64,000 nucleotides of DNA from Streptomyces viridiviolaceus. GTDB taxonomy: Bacteria; Actinomycetota; Actinomycetes; Streptomycetales; Streptomycetaceae. The translations under genes were made by a program, and so were the position numbers. Location of the stretch: NCBI RefSeq assembly GCF_014650995.1, contig NZ_BMWA01000001.1, positions 1-64,000 of the forward strand, read 5' to 3'. Below are positions 8,684-18,071 of this stretch, piece by piece (positions within the stretch are counted from its first letter, which is position 1; the number at the start of each line of letters is the position of its first letter). The notes under the pieces were generated by a model. The model searched no databases. It saw nothing but the letters and a program-made list of their open reading frames with translations, and was not told the origin of the DNA.

Positions 8684-11026
8684 GTGACGACACCCGAGTC
8701 GATCGACGTAGGGTCCATCGAAGGCAGGATCGCCGAGGAGCTCGGCGTACGGGAGCGGCAGGTGAAGGCCGCGGTGGAGCTGCTCGACGGCGGTTCGACG
8801 GTGCCCTTCATCGCCCGCTACCGCAAGGAAGCGACCGAGATGCTCGACGACGCGCAGCTGCGCACGATCGAGGAGCGGCTGCGCTATCTGCGGGAGCTGG
8901 AGGACCGTCGCACGGCGATCCTCGACTCGGTGCGCGAGCAGGGCAAGCTCACCGAGGAGCTCGAGGCGCGGATCCGCGGGGCGGAGACCAAGGCGCGCCT
9001 GGAGGACATCTACCTGCCGTTCAAGCCCAAGCGGCGCACCAAGGCGCAGATCGCGCGGGAAGCCGGCCTGGAGCCGCTGGCCGAGGGGCTGCTCGGTGAC
9101 CCGGGCGTCGACCCCCTCGCCGCGGCCGCCGCGTTCGTCGACGCCGACAAGGGCGTGGCCGACGCGCAGGCCGCCCTGGACGGTGCGCGGGCGATCCTCA
9201 CGGAGAAGTTCTCGGAGGACGCCGACCTGATCGGCGAGCTGCGCGAGCGGATGTGGGTGCGCGGGCGGCTGGCCGCCAAGGTCAAGGAGGGCAAGGAGGA
9301 GGCGGGCGCCAAGTTCGCCGACTACTTCGACTTCGCCGAGCCGTTCACCGAGCTGCCCTCGCACCGGATCCTGGCGATGCTGCGCGGCGAGAAGGAGGAG
9401 GTCCTCGACCTCGTCCTGGAACCGGAGGAGCCGACCGACGGACCGTCGTCGTACGAGGGGATCGTCGCGAGTCGGTTCGGTATCGCGGACCGCGGCCGGC
9501 CGGGCGACAAGTGGCTCACGGACACGGTCCGCTGGGCCTGGCGCACCCGTATCCTCGTCCACCTCGGCATCGACCTGCGGCTGCGGCTGCGGACGGCCGC
9601 CGAGGACGAGGCCGTGAACGTCTTCGCGGCGAACCTGCGCGACCTGCTGCTCGCCGCCCCGGCGGGCACGCGCGCGACGCTCGGTCTCGACCCGGGCTTC
9701 CGCACGGGCGTGAAGGTCGCCGTGGTCGACGCCACCGGGAAGGTCGTGGCGACCGATGTCATCCACCCGCACGTCCCGGCCAACAAGTGGGACGAGGCGA
9801 TCGCCAGACTGGCGCGGCTGGCCGAGGAGCACGCGGTCGAGCTGATCGCCATCGGCAACGGCACGGCGTCCCGCGAGACCGACAAGCTCGCCGGGGAACT
9901 CATCACCAAGCACCCGGAGCTGAAGCTCACCAAGGTCATGGTGTCCGAGGCCGGCGCCTCGGTGTACTCGGCCTCCGCCTTCGCCTCGCAGGAGCTTCCG
10001 GACATGGACGTCTCACTGCGCGGCGCGGTGTCCATCGCCCGCCGGCTCCAGGATCCGCTGGCCGAACTGGTGAAGATCGACCCGAAGTCGATCGGCGTCG
10101 GCCAGTACCAGCACGACCTGTCCGAGGTGAAGCTGTCGCGCTCGCTGGACGCGGTGGTCGAGGACTGTGTGAACGGCGTGGGCGTGGACGTCAACACGGC
10201 GTCGGCACCGCTGCTCGCCCGCGTGTCCGGCATCACCTCCGGGCTCGCCGAGAACATCGTCGCCCACCGGGACGCCAACGGGCCGTTCACGTCGCGGACC
10301 GAGCTGAAGAAGGTGTCGCGGCTCGGACCCAAGGCGTACGAGCAGTGCGCGGGCTTCCTGCGGATCCGGGGCGGCAGCGACCCGCTGGACGCGTCCAGCG
10401 TGCACCCCGAGGCGTATCCCGTGGTGCGCCGGATGGTGAAGACCGCCGGTCAGGAGGTGGCCGGGCTGATCGGTAACACGTCCGTGCTGCGGTCGCTGAA
10501 GCCGGCGGACTTCGTGGACGAGACGTTCGGCCTGCCGACCGTCACGGACATCCTGCGGGAGCTGGAGAAGCCGGGGCGCGACCCGCGGCCGGCCTTCAAG
10601 ACAGCCACCTTCAAGGAGGGCGTCGAAAAGATCTCCGACCTGTCCTCCGGGATGGTGCTGGAGGGTGTCGTGACCAATGTCGCGGCGTTCGGGGCGTTCG
10701 TGGACGTCGGTGTGCACCAGGACGGGCTGGTGCACGTGTCCGCGATGTCGAAGACGTTCGTGAAGGACCCGCGGGACGTGGTCAAGCCCGGGGACATCGT
10801 GAAGGTGAAGGTGCTGGACGTCGACATTCCGCGGAAGCGGATCTCGTTGACGCTGCGGCTGGACGACGAGGCTGCGCCGCAGGGGGAGCAGCGGGGGCCT
10901 CAGCGTGGGGGGCGGCCGCCGAAGCAGCGGCAGCAGCAGGGGCGTTCCGGAGGGAAGGGGCGGCCGTCGGCTGCGCCTGCCAACGGGGCGATGGCTGACG
11001 CGTTGCGGCGGGCCGGGTTGGCCTAG
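8684..11026 (+). CDS. tex: RNA-binding transcriptional accessory protein Tex
   Basis: A 780-residue Tex protein. Order: N-terminal helical Tex domain (to about 200), YqgF/RuvX-like nuclease fold (about 325-450, [17 protein letters not shown]), helix-hairpin-helix motifs (about 490-560, [20 protein letters not shown]), and an S1 RNA-binding domain (about 655-725, [19 protein letters not shown]). A basic Arg/Gln/Gly tail ends the protein. It binds nucleic acid and influences transcription. The start is GTG 8684 just before the conserved VTTPESIDV; a shadow-like ATG lies seven codons upstream. Confidence 0.95.
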   Translation: MTTPESIDVGSIEGRIAEELGVRERQVKAAVELLDGGSTVPFIARYRKEATEMLDDAQLRTIEERLRYLRELEDRRTAILDSVREQGKLTEELEARIRGAETKARLEDIYLPFKPKRRTKAQIAREAGLEPLAEGLLGDPGVDPLAAAAAFVDADKGVADAQAALDGARAILTEKFSEDADLIGELRERMWVRGRLAAKVKEGKEEAGAKFADYFDFAEPFTELPSHRILAMLRGEKEEVLDLVLEPEEPTDGPSSYEGIVASRFGIADRGRPGDKWLTDTVRWAWRTRILVHLGIDLRLRLRTAAEDEAVNVFAANLRDLLLAAPAGTRATLGLDPGFRTGVKVAVVDATGKVVATDVIHPHVPANKWDEAIARLARLAEEHAVELIAIGNGTASRETDKLAGELITKHPELKLTKVMVSEAGASVYSASAFASQELPDMDVSLRGAVSIARRLQDPLAELVKIDPKSIGVGQYQHDLSEVKLSRSLDAVVEDCVNGVGVDVNTASAPLLARVSGITSGLAENIVAHRDANGPFTSRTELKKVSRLGPKAYEQCAGFLRIRGGSDPLDASSVHPEAYPVVRRMVKTAGQEVAGLIGNTSVLRSLKPADFVDETFGLPTVTDILRELEKPGRDPRPAFKTATFKEGVEKISDLSSGMVLEGVVTNVAAFGAFVDVGVHQDGLVHVSAMSKTFVKDPRDVVKPGDIVKVKVLDVDIPRKRISLTLRLDDEAAPQGEQRGPQRGGRPPKQRQQQGRSGGKGRPSAAPANGAMADALRRAGLA

Positions 11027-11037
11027 TCGTCGGGTGC

Positions 11038-11070
11038 GCCGGGTGCCCCTGCGTCGCGGGGGTGCCCGGC
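11038..11070 (+). terminator. Hairpin terminator after tex
   Basis: GCCGGG pairs with CCCGGC (6 bp) and inner CCCC with GGGG around a loop, starting 11 bases after the tex stop. No U tract follows, as is common for Streptomyces terminators. Confidence 0.5.
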
Positions 11071-11144
11071 GTTGCGGCTCGGGGGTGAGGTGCGCAGCCC
11101 GGCGCCGACGGGGTGCCTCCCCCAGAGGGGGTACCCCCAGCGCC

Positions 11145-11173
11145 CACCCGTGCCGCCCTTGGCGGCACGGGTG
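11145..11173. terminator. Bidirectional hairpin between tex and the ABC-F gene
   Basis: A perfect 13-bp stem, CACCCGTGCCGCC paired with GGCGGCACGGGTG, with a three-base loop (ctt). It lies between two convergent genes, so it probably stops transcription from both sides. A shorter stem (CCTCCCCC-aga-GGGGG) sits just to its left near 11115-11135. Confidence 0.65.
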
Positions 11174-11231
11174 CCCGCGGTCATGGCGGCACGAGTGCCC
11201 CGCGGTTACGGCGGCGCCGGCCGCCCGCCGG

Positions 11232-12869
11232 CTACCGTTCCGTCACCTTGCCGTGCGCTACCTCCAGGCGGCGGGTCACCCTCACCGCGTCCAGCATGCG
11301 CCGGTCGTGGGTGACCAGGAGGAGGGTGCCCTCGTAGGCGTCGAGGGCCGACTCCAGTTGTTCGATGGCCGGCAGGTCGAGGTGGTTGGTCGGCTCGTCC
11401 AGGACGAGCAGGTTGACGCCTCGCCCCTGGAGCAGGGCCAGTGCGGCCCTGGTGCGTTCGCCCGGGGACAGGGTGGACGCCGGGCGCAGGACGTGGTCGG
11501 ACTTGAGGCCGAACTTGGCCAGGAGGGTGCGGATCTCGACCGGTTCCGTGTCCGGGGTGTCCGCGCGGAAGGCGTCGAGCAGCGACTGGGGACCGTGGAA
11601 CAGCTTGCGGGCCTGGTCGACCTCGCCGAGCAGCACGCCGGAGCCGAGGGCAGCGTGCCCGGCGTCGAGCGGGACGCGTCCGAGGAGGGCTCCGAGCAGC
11701 GTGGACTTGCCCGCGCCGTTGGCCCCGGTCACCGCGACCCGGTCCGCCCAGTCGATCTGGAGGGAGACCGGGCCGAGGACGAAGCCGCCGCGCCGAACCT
11801 CGGCGTCCCGCAGGGTGGCGACCACCGCGCCCGACCTCGGGGCCGCCGCGATCTCCATGCGCAGGTCCCACTCCTTGCGCGGTTCCTCGACGACCTCCAG
11901 GCGTTCGATCATGCGCTGCGTCTGGCGGGCCTTGGCGGCCTGCTTCTCGCTGGCCTCGCTGCGGAACTTGCGGCCGATCTTGTCGTTGTCGCCCGCCTTG
12001 CGCCGCGCGTTCTTGACGCCCTTGTCCATCCAGGCGCGCTGCATCTGGGCGCGGTCCTGGAGGGCCGCTCTCTTGTCGGCGTACTCCTCGTACTCGTCGC
12101 GGGCGTGCCGACGGGCCACATCGCGTTCCTCCAGGTACGCCTCGTAGCCGCCGCCGTAGAGGTTGATCTGCCGCTGGGCGAGGTCCAGTTCGAGGACCTT
12201 GGTGACGGTGCGGGTGAGGAACTCGCGGTCGTGGCTGACGACGACCGTGCCGGCGCGCAGTCCGGTCACGAAGCGTTCGAGGCGCTCCAGGCCGTCCAGG
12301 TCGAGGTCGTTGGTCGGCTCGTCGAGCAGGAAGACGTCGTAGCGGGCGAGGAGGAGGGAGGCGAGGCCGGCTCGTGCCGCCTGGCCGCCGGACAGCGACG
12401 TCATCGGCTGGTCCAGGTCCACCGCCAGGCCCAGGACGTCGGCGGTCTCCTCGGCGCGGTCGTCGAGGTCGGCGCCGCCGAGCGCGAGCCAGCGCTCCAG
12501 GCTCGTCGCGTAGGCGTCGTCGGCGCCGGGACGGCCGTCGACCAGCGCCTGGGTGGCCTCGTCCATGGCCCGCTGCGCCTCGGTGACGCCGGTGCGGCGG
12601 GCCAGGAACGCCCGGACGGTCTCGCCGGGTCTGCGCTCCGGCTCCTGCGGCAGGTGGCCGATGGTCGCTGTCGGCGGGGACGGGCGCACTTCGCCCTGTT
12701 CGGGCACGGTCAGCCCGGCGAGCATCCGCAGCAGGGTGGACTTGCCCGCGCCGTTGGCCCCGACCAGCCCGATCACGTCACCGGGCGCGACGACGAGGTC
12801 GAGCCCGGTGAACAGGGAGCGGTCCGCGTGGCCGGCGGCGAGGTTCTTGGCGACGAGGGTGGCAGTCAT
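11232..12869 (-). CDS. ABC-F family ATPase (translation factor / antibiotic-resistance type)
   Basis: A 545-residue cytosolic protein with two ABC domains and no membrane segments. Domain 1: Walker A GANGAGKST (about 37-45), signature SLSGGQ, Walker B FLLDEPTND. Domain 2: GANGAGKST (about 335), signature TLSPGER, LLVLDEPTNHLD. The linker (about 235-310) is long, basic and charged, the ribosome-P-site tRNA interaction motif of ABC-F proteins. Such proteins dislodge antibiotics from the ribosome or aid translation. No biosynthetic cluster is adjacent, so an intrinsic role is likely. Which drug class it affects cannot be read. Confidence 0.9.
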   Translation of the reverse strand: MTATLVAKNLAAGHADRSLFTGLDLVVAPGDVIGLVGANGAGKSTLLRMLAGLTVPEQGEVRPSPPTATIGHLPQEPERRPGETVRAFLARRTGVTEAQRAMDEATQALVDGRPGADDAYATSLERWLALGGADLDDRAEETADVLGLAVDLDQPMTSLSGGQAARAGLASLLLARYDVFLLDEPTNDLDLDGLERLERFVTGLRAGTVVVSHDREFLTRTVTKVLELDLAQRQINLYGGGYEAYLEERDVARRHARDEYEEYADKRAALQDRAQMQRAWMDKGVKNARRKAGDNDKIGRKFRSEASEKQAAKARQTQRMIERLEVVEEPRKEWDLRMEIAAAPRSGAVVATLRDAEVRRGGFVLGPVSLQIDWADRVAVTGANGAGKSTLLGALLGRVPLDAGHAALGSGVLLGEVDQARKLFHGPQSLLDAFRADTPDTEPVEIRTLLAKFGLKSDHVLRPASTLSPGERTRAALALLQGRGVNLLVLDEPTNHLDLPAIEQLESALDAYEGTLLLVTHDRRMLDAVRVTRRLEVAHGKVTER

Positions 12870-12905
12870 CAGAGCGCCGATCCTAACGGCCGGGCCCCCT
12901 GTCGC

Positions 12906-13937
12906 TCAGCCGGGTTGTCGGTGGGTCACCGCCTCCACCAGCACGCTGCCCGACGCCCTCGCCACGACGAAGGACTCCGCCTTCACCGTCTTCGCGTCCA
13001 GGGGGATGCGGTGGCTGCCCGGTTCGAGGACGCCGTCGAAGACCTCGTGGGTGTGGGTGCGGTTCAGGCGGTCGACGCGGTAGGCGGTGAGCCGTACCCG
13101 GCAGGGCGAGCTGACCTCGACCTCCGCCGCGCCGTCGGTCGCGGCCAGTCGGGTCAGGCGGCGCCGCTCCAGCGGCCCGCGGTCCAGGGCGTGTTCGATC
13201 TGGGCGACGAGCAGCGGGACGATCGGGGCCAGGCCGTCGACGTATGCCACGTCGACCCCGGCGTCGGTGAAGGCGCGGCGCACGGCGGCCCGCTCCTCCT
13301 CGCCGACCGAGCGGCCGAAGGCGACGGCTCCGTAGGCACGCAGTTCGTCGGCCGGGACGTCGCCGGCGTCGCGGGTGATGTCGGCGCCGATGCCGATGGT
13401 GCGCAGGGCGGCGGCGAGCTTGGCGAGCAGGGCGACGCGGGCGCCGATCAGCAGGACGCGGTGGCTGGTGTGTGCGGAGCCGTCGAGCAGGGCGGCCAGC
13501 GCCGCGCGGTACTCGGCGCCCATGAAGCGGAACGGGCCGATGCCGTGGTAGCCGTTGAGCTCCAGGTCGGCGCGTTCGTCGGTCTGCCAGGCGAAGTCCT
13601 GCCAGATGAAGTCGTCGCCGTCGCGCCGGATCACGGCGGTCACCGCACCACAGGCCAGGTCCTCGCACTCGGGACAGCCGTAGATGACGTACCGGCCGTC
13701 GGGCAGGGGCGCGTCGGTCTCCAGCAGCAGGCTGCGCACCTGCGCGGTGAAGATGGCGGGCGGGATGTCGGAGGCGAGCGGGGAGACGGCGTCCAGGTCG
13801 GAGAGCCGGAACAGCAGGGGACGTCCGTCGACGATGAAGTCCACGAAGTCGCGGTGGACCTGGTAGTCACCGTCGGCGAGGACTCCCCCGGCCCGCATCG
13901 CCGGTGCCAGACCGAAGGTCGCGTACTCGGCAGCCAT
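12906..13937 (-). CDS. Conserved hypothetical protein (annotated as oxidoreductase in some relatives)
   Basis: A 343-residue soluble protein I do not recognise securely. Visible points: a Cys cluster YGCPECEDLACGAV (about 92-105) that could bind a metal. A segment near 170-260 (VLLIGARVALLAKLAAALRTIGIGADITRD, then ELRAYGAVAFGRSVGEEER) resembles a Rossmann-like nucleotide- or response-regulator-like fold. The tail is beta-rich. The divergent neighbour is a D-amino-acid-oxidase-like enzyme, with only 66 bases between the starts. The frame stays open far upstream, but that part is antisense to the neighbour; ATG 13937 is used. Confidence 0.75.
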   Translation of the reverse strand: MAAEYATFGLAPAMRAGGVLADGDYQVHRDFVDFIVDGRPLLFRLSDLDAVSPLASDIPPAIFTAQVRSLLLETDAPLPDGRYVIYGCPECEDLACGAVTAVIRRDGDDFIWQDFAWQTDERADLELNGYHGIGPFRFMGAEYRAALAALLDGSAHTSHRVLLIGARVALLAKLAAALRTIGIGADITRDAGDVPADELRAYGAVAFGRSVGEEERAAVRRAFTDAGVDVAYVDGLAPIVPLLVAQIEHALDRGPLERRRLTRLAATDGAAEVEVSSPCRVRLTAYRVDRLNRTHTHEVFDGVLEPGSHRIPLDAKTVKAESFVVARASGSVLVEAVTHRQPG

Positions 13938-14003
13938 GCGGTGAGTATTCCCGGCGTGGCACTGATGTGAGCACGGCATCGCGTATTCCGCTAACGTCCC
14001 GGT

Positions 14004-14957
14004 GTGGGAACCGAACTGGGTGACGAGGTCGTCGTGATCGGCGGCGGAGTGATCGGACTGACGACGGCCGTGGTGCTCGCCGAGCGCGGCAGCCGGGTGC
14101 GGCTGTGGACGCGGGACCCCGTCGAGCGGACCACCTCGGCGGTCGCCGGCGCGCTGTGGTGGCCGTACCGCATCGAGCCGGTCGCGTCGGCACGGCGGTG
14201 GGCGCTGGACTCCCTGGGCGTGTACGAGGAGCTGGCACAGCGGCCCGAGCGGACCGGCGTACGCATGGTCGAAGGGGTGCTGGGTGAGACGGACCTGGAC
14301 GAGGTCGACGGGTGGGCCGCCGCCCGGCTGCCCGGACTGCGTGCGTCGACCGCCCGGGAGTACGGCGGGACGGGGCTGTGGGCCCGGCTGCCGCTCATCG
14401 ACATGTCGACTCATCTGCCCTGGCTGCGGGAGCGGTTGCTGAGCGCGGGCGGGGTGGTCGAGACGCGTGCGGTGGACGACCTGGCCCAGGCCCGGGCGCC
14501 GGTCGTGGTCAACTGCACGGGTCTGGGCGCCCGGGACCTGGTGCCGGACCCGTCCGTGCGGCCGGTGCGCGGGCAACTGGTCGTCGTGGAGAACCCCGGT
14601 GTCCGCACCTGGCTGGTCTCCACCGACCCCGTCTCCGGGGAGATGGCGTACTTCTTCCCCCAGCCCGGCCGGCTCGTCCTCGGCGGCACGGCGGAGGAGG
14701 ACTCCTGGGCGGCGGAGCCGGACCCGGCCGTGGCGGAGGCGATCGTGCGGCGGTGCGCGGCACTGCGGCCGGAGATCGCCGGGGCGAGGGTGCTGGAGCA
14801 CCGGGTGGGCCTGAGGCCGGCGCGGGACACCGTGCGGCTGGAGCGCGAGCCGCTGCCGGACGGGCGGCTGCTGGTGCACAACTACGGGCACGGCGGCGGG
14901 GGTGTGACCGTGGCCTGGGGCTGCGCCCGGACGGCGTCCGAACTCGCCTGCCGTTGA
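14004..14957 (+). CDS. FAD-dependent D-amino-acid oxidase family protein
   Basis: A 317-residue flavoenzyme of DAAO/DASPO length. The N-terminal FAD-binding motif is VVVIGGGVIGLTTAVVLAERG. The family features AGALWWPYR, VVNCTGLGARDL, RGQLVVVE and the C-terminal FAD signature HNYGHGGGGVTVAWGCA are present, with Arg in GLRPARDTVRLE at the substrate-carboxylate position. It should oxidise a D-amino acid to the keto acid with H2O2 release. It begins with GTG 14004 and diverges from the unknown gene to its left. Substrate is not determined. Confidence 0.9.
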   Translation: MGTELGDEVVVIGGGVIGLTTAVVLAERGSRVRLWTRDPVERTTSAVAGALWWPYRIEPVASARRWALDSLGVYEELAQRPERTGVRMVEGVLGETDLDEVDGWAAARLPGLRASTAREYGGTGLWARLPLIDMSTHLPWLRERLLSAGGVVETRAVDDLAQARAPVVVNCTGLGARDLVPDPSVRPVRGQLVVVENPGVRTWLVSTDPVSGEMAYFFPQPGRLVLGGTAEEDSWAAEPDPAVAEAIVRRCAALRPEIAGARVLEHRVGLRPARDTVRLEREPLPDGRLLVHNYGHGGGGVTVAWGCARTASELACR

Positions 14958-14978
14958 CCACGGTCCGCGGCCGGCGGG

Positions 14979-16706
14979 TCAGTCGTGCTTGCCGATCGGG
15001 TCGCCCTCCACGTCCGTGCCGGCGCCCGGTCCGATACGGATCTCGAACTCGCCGTCGTACTTCTTGTGGCCCTCGATGACCGCGAGTTCGACGGCCTCGG
15101 AGCCCATCTCGCCGCGCACGATGAGCGGGTCCCTGCGCAGATCCCGCATCAGGGCGATGCACATGAAGATCATCACGATGACGAACGGGGCCGCCGCGAG
15201 GATCGTGAGGTTCTGCAGGCCGGTGAGCGCGTCGCCCTGGCCGCTGCCGACCAGGAGCATGATGGCCGCGACCGCCCCGGTGACCACGCCCCAGAACACC
15301 ACCACCGGTCGGCTCGGTTCGAGCGCGCCCTTGTGCGAGAGGGTGCCCATGACGATCGAGGCCGCGTCGGCGCCCGAGACGAAGAAGATGCCGACGAGGA
15401 TCATCACCAGCAGGCTGGTGACGGTGGCGACGGGGAACTCCCGCAGTACGGCGAAGAGCTGGCCCTCCGGGGTCGTCTCCTCGCCGAGGCGCCCCTGTTC
15501 CTGCATCTTCATCGCCGAGCCGCCGAAGATGGCGAACCAGATCAGGCTGACCGTGCTGGGCACGAGGATGACTCCGCCGATGAACTGACGGATCGTGCGG
15601 CCCCGGCTGATGCGGGCGATGAACATGCCGACGAAGGGCGTCCAGGAGATCCACCACGCCCAGTAGAAGACGGTCCAGCTGCCCAGCCAGTCCGCGACGT
15701 CCTCACCGGCGCTCGCCTCGGTGCGGCCGGCCAGCTGCGGCAGGTCGCCGAGGTAGGAGAAGACCGAGGTGGGCAGCAGGTCGAGGACGATGATGGTCGG
15801 GCCGGCGACGAACACGAACAGCGCGAGCACCAGGGCCAGCACCATGTTCGTGTTGGACAGCCACTGGATACCGCGCTCCACGCCCGAGACGGCGGACGCG
15901 ACGAACGCCAAGGTCAGCACCGCGATGATGGTGACGAGCAGCCCGGTGCTCACCTTGTCCATCCAGTTCAGCTCCTGCACGCCGGAGCCGATCTGGAGCG
16001 CGCCGAGCCCGAGCGAGGCCGCGGAGCCGAAGACGGTGGCGACGATCGCGAGCATGTCGATGATGCGCCCGCTGACGCCGTTCGCGTGCCGCTCGCCGAT
16101 GAGCGGGGTGAACACGGCGCTGATGGTCTGCCTGCGGCGCCTGCGGAAGGTGCTGTAGGCGATGCCGAGGCCGACCACGGCGTAGATCGCCCACGGGTGG
16201 AGGGTCCAGTGGAAGAGCGTGGTGGCCATGGCCAGTTCCATGCGCTCGCCGGAGTCGGCCGGTGTGGTGCCGGGCGGGGCCGTCGTGTAGTGCGCCAGCG
16301 GCTCGCTCACGCCGTAGAACATCAGGCCGATGCCCATGCCCGCGCTGAACATCATCGCGACCCAGGACACCGTGCGGAACTCGGGCTCCTCGCCCTCCGC
16401 GCCGAGGTGGATCCGGCCGTAGCGGCTGATCGCGAGCCAGAGCGCGAAGACGACGAACCCGGAGGCGGCCAGCATGAACGCCCAGCCGCCGTTGTGCATC
16501 AGGCCGCTGAGCGCGCTGCTGGAGACGTCCTCCAGCGAGTCGGTGGCCACCGCGCCCCAGATGACGAAGGCGAGGGTGAGCGCGGCCGTGACCCCGAACA
16601 CCACGCGGTCGGTCCGGGGCCGTTCCTGCCCGGGAAGGCCCGCTTCCGAACCCGGCAGTGAGCCTTTCGGGTGGTGGTCGTTGTCGCTTGGTCGGTCCTG
16701 CGTCAC
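14979..16706 (-). CDS. BCCT-family betaine/choline/carnitine transporter
   Basis: A 575-residue membrane protein with about 12 helices. The BCCT substrate region FYWAWWISWTPFVGMFIARISRGRTIR is clear, as is the helix with GMGIGLMFYGVSEPL. It takes up a quaternary amine osmolyte with Na+ or H+. The acidic and basic C-terminal tail may sense osmolarity as in BetP. GTG 16706 is chosen because gaaagg sits eight bases upstream; a GTG three codons earlier overlaps that ribosome site. The N-tail is hydrophilic. Which compatible solute it carries is not visible. Confidence 0.9.
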   Translation of the reverse strand: MTQDRPSDNDHHPKGSLPGSEAGLPGQERPRTDRVVFGVTAALTLAFVIWGAVATDSLEDVSSSALSGLMHNGGWAFMLAASGFVVFALWLAISRYGRIHLGAEGEEPEFRTVSWVAMMFSAGMGIGLMFYGVSEPLAHYTTAPPGTTPADSGERMELAMATTLFHWTLHPWAIYAVVGLGIAYSTFRRRRRQTISAVFTPLIGERHANGVSGRIIDMLAIVATVFGSAASLGLGALQIGSGVQELNWMDKVSTGLLVTIIAVLTLAFVASAVSGVERGIQWLSNTNMVLALVLALFVFVAGPTIIVLDLLPTSVFSYLGDLPQLAGRTEASAGEDVADWLGSWTVFYWAWWISWTPFVGMFIARISRGRTIRQFIGGVILVPSTVSLIWFAIFGGSAMKMQEQGRLGEETTPEGQLFAVLREFPVATVTSLLVMILVGIFFVSGADAASIVMGTLSHKGALEPSRPVVVFWGVVTGAVAAIMLLVGSGQGDALTGLQNLTILAAAPFVIVMIFMCIALMRDLRRDPLIVRGEMGSEAVELAVIEGHKKYDGEFEIRIGPGAGTDVEGDPIGKHD

Positions 16707-16790
16707 AGGCGGCACCTTTCATCGAGTCGACGAGGCCGGAAACGGTTCCTCGGATACGCCCCTACCACATGTGACGCAGAACTCACCTCC

Positions 16791-18071
16791 TCAGCAGTCC
16801 GTGTCCGGTTCGCCCGCCGTCAGGTGGTACGTGGCGCGCTCGTCGAGCAGCAGCGGCACCAGGGCGCGCTGCGACTGACGCAGGGGTACGAGGGCGCCGT
16901 CGCCGTCCGGACGCACGCGTACGCCGTGCAGCGCGAGTTCGTCCCCCACCTCCGCGTACTGGCCGGAGGTGAGCCGGTAACCGCAGGGCGGGTCCTGGAT
17001 CACCTCGGCGGACTCGGGCGGGTCGTTGTCGGCACCGCCGACGTAGACCGGACCGGTGTCGGCGTGGCCGGCCCGCCGGGCGGCGCCGGTGGCCGCTTCG
17101 ATGCGTCCGCGCCGCTCGTCCGTGTAGCCGGACAGGCCCTTCAGAGCGGCGAGTTGGGAGGCGACCCGGCGCCGGTTGTTCAGTGCCTCGTCCCGCTGCT
17201 CGGCGTCCGTGAGCGCGTCGACGCGGCTCTCGATGAGCAGGCCGACCGCGTGCTTGACGCCGGACATGTTCCGCAGGATGCGTTCCTGGCCGTCCCCGGC
17301 GGTCTGCTTGATCGGGTCGCCGGTGACGGGGTCGGTCCAGATGCCGTAGGTGCCGGCCGAGTAGCCGGCCTCCTCGGCGGCGGGACGGACGTACGCCCGG
17401 GACAGGGTCTCGGCCTCGTCGTGGACCGCCGCGGCGGTGTTGAGGTTGCGGGGCCACAGGTCGAACAGGTCCTTGTCGTAGTACGGGGGTGTGGCGCCGT
17501 ACTCGTGCAGGTCGTAGATGACGTCGGGGCCGCGGTCGCGGATCACGGCGGCCAGGGCGCGCGCCTCCGCCGTCCGCAGGGCGAGGTGGTCGCGGTTGAC
17601 GTCCACGCCGTCGCCGTTGCCGCGGGTGTCCGCGGCCCGGCCGTCGGGGTTCGCGGTGGGAATCACCAGCAGGGTCGTGCGGTCCAGGAAGCGCCGGGTC
17701 TCCCGGTCCTCGGCGTACGCCAGGTCGCGGACGGTGGACAGGCATGCCTCGCGGCCCGAGGGTTCGTCGCCGTGCTGGCTGCACACGAGGAGCACCTTGT
17801 TCGGGGCGGAGTGCCTGCCGATGGTGACGAGTTGGAGCGGGCGGCCCTGCTTCGTGGTGCCGATGCGGTCGACCGCTACGCGGCCGCTCGCCCGGTCGAC
17901 GGCGGCGAGGAGGGCCTGTTCCTCGGGCTGGGTGGTCCAACGGGCGCCGTGCGAGGTCTCGAAGCCGGTGCGCGGCGGGGAGTGCGAGGAGTCGGCGGCG
18001 TGCGCCGGTGCCGCGACGAGCGAGGCGGCGAGGGCCGCGGCGGTCAGGGTCAGGGCGTGGAAACGGTTCAC
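16791..18071 (-). CDS. Exported M14-family zinc carboxypeptidase
   Basis: A 426-residue protein with a Sec signal peptide ([25 protein letters not shown]). Zinc ligands are in [11 protein letters not shown] (HxxE) and [12 protein letters not shown]. The N-terminal half to about 270 is the carboxypeptidase domain. The substrate-binding NPDGR and DVNRD motifs are present. The catalytic Glu is less certain from inspection. It should trim peptides outside the cell. Its GTG start overlaps the stop of the S15 peptidase gene by four bases (GTGA), so the two exported peptidases are coupled and probably act on the same peptide pool. Confidence 0.88.
   Translation of the reverse strand: MNRFHALTLTAAALAASLVAAPAHAADSSHSPPRTGFETSHGARWTTQPEEQALLAAVDRASGRVAVDRIGTTKQGRPLQLVTIGRHSAPNKVLLVCSQHGDEPSGREACLSTVRDLAYAEDRETRRFLDRTTLLVIPTANPDGRAADTRGNGDGVDVNRDHLALRTAEARALAAVIRDRGPDVIYDLHEYGATPPYYDKDLFDLWPRNLNTAAAVHDEAETLSRAYVRPAAEEAGYSAGTYGIWTDPVTGDPIKQTAGDGQERILRNMSGVKHAVGLLIESRVDALTDAEQRDEALNNRRRVASQLAALKGLSGYTDERRGRIEAATGAARRAGHADTGPVYVGGADNDPPESAEVIQDPPCGYRLTSGQYAEVGDELALHGVRVRPDGDGALVPLRQSQRALVPLLLDERATYHLTAGEPDTDC

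Noticed and set aside
10905..13970. 1021-codon plus-strand open frame
   Set aside because: It is the shadow of the ABC-F gene and its neighbour on the other strand. No domain is recognisable.
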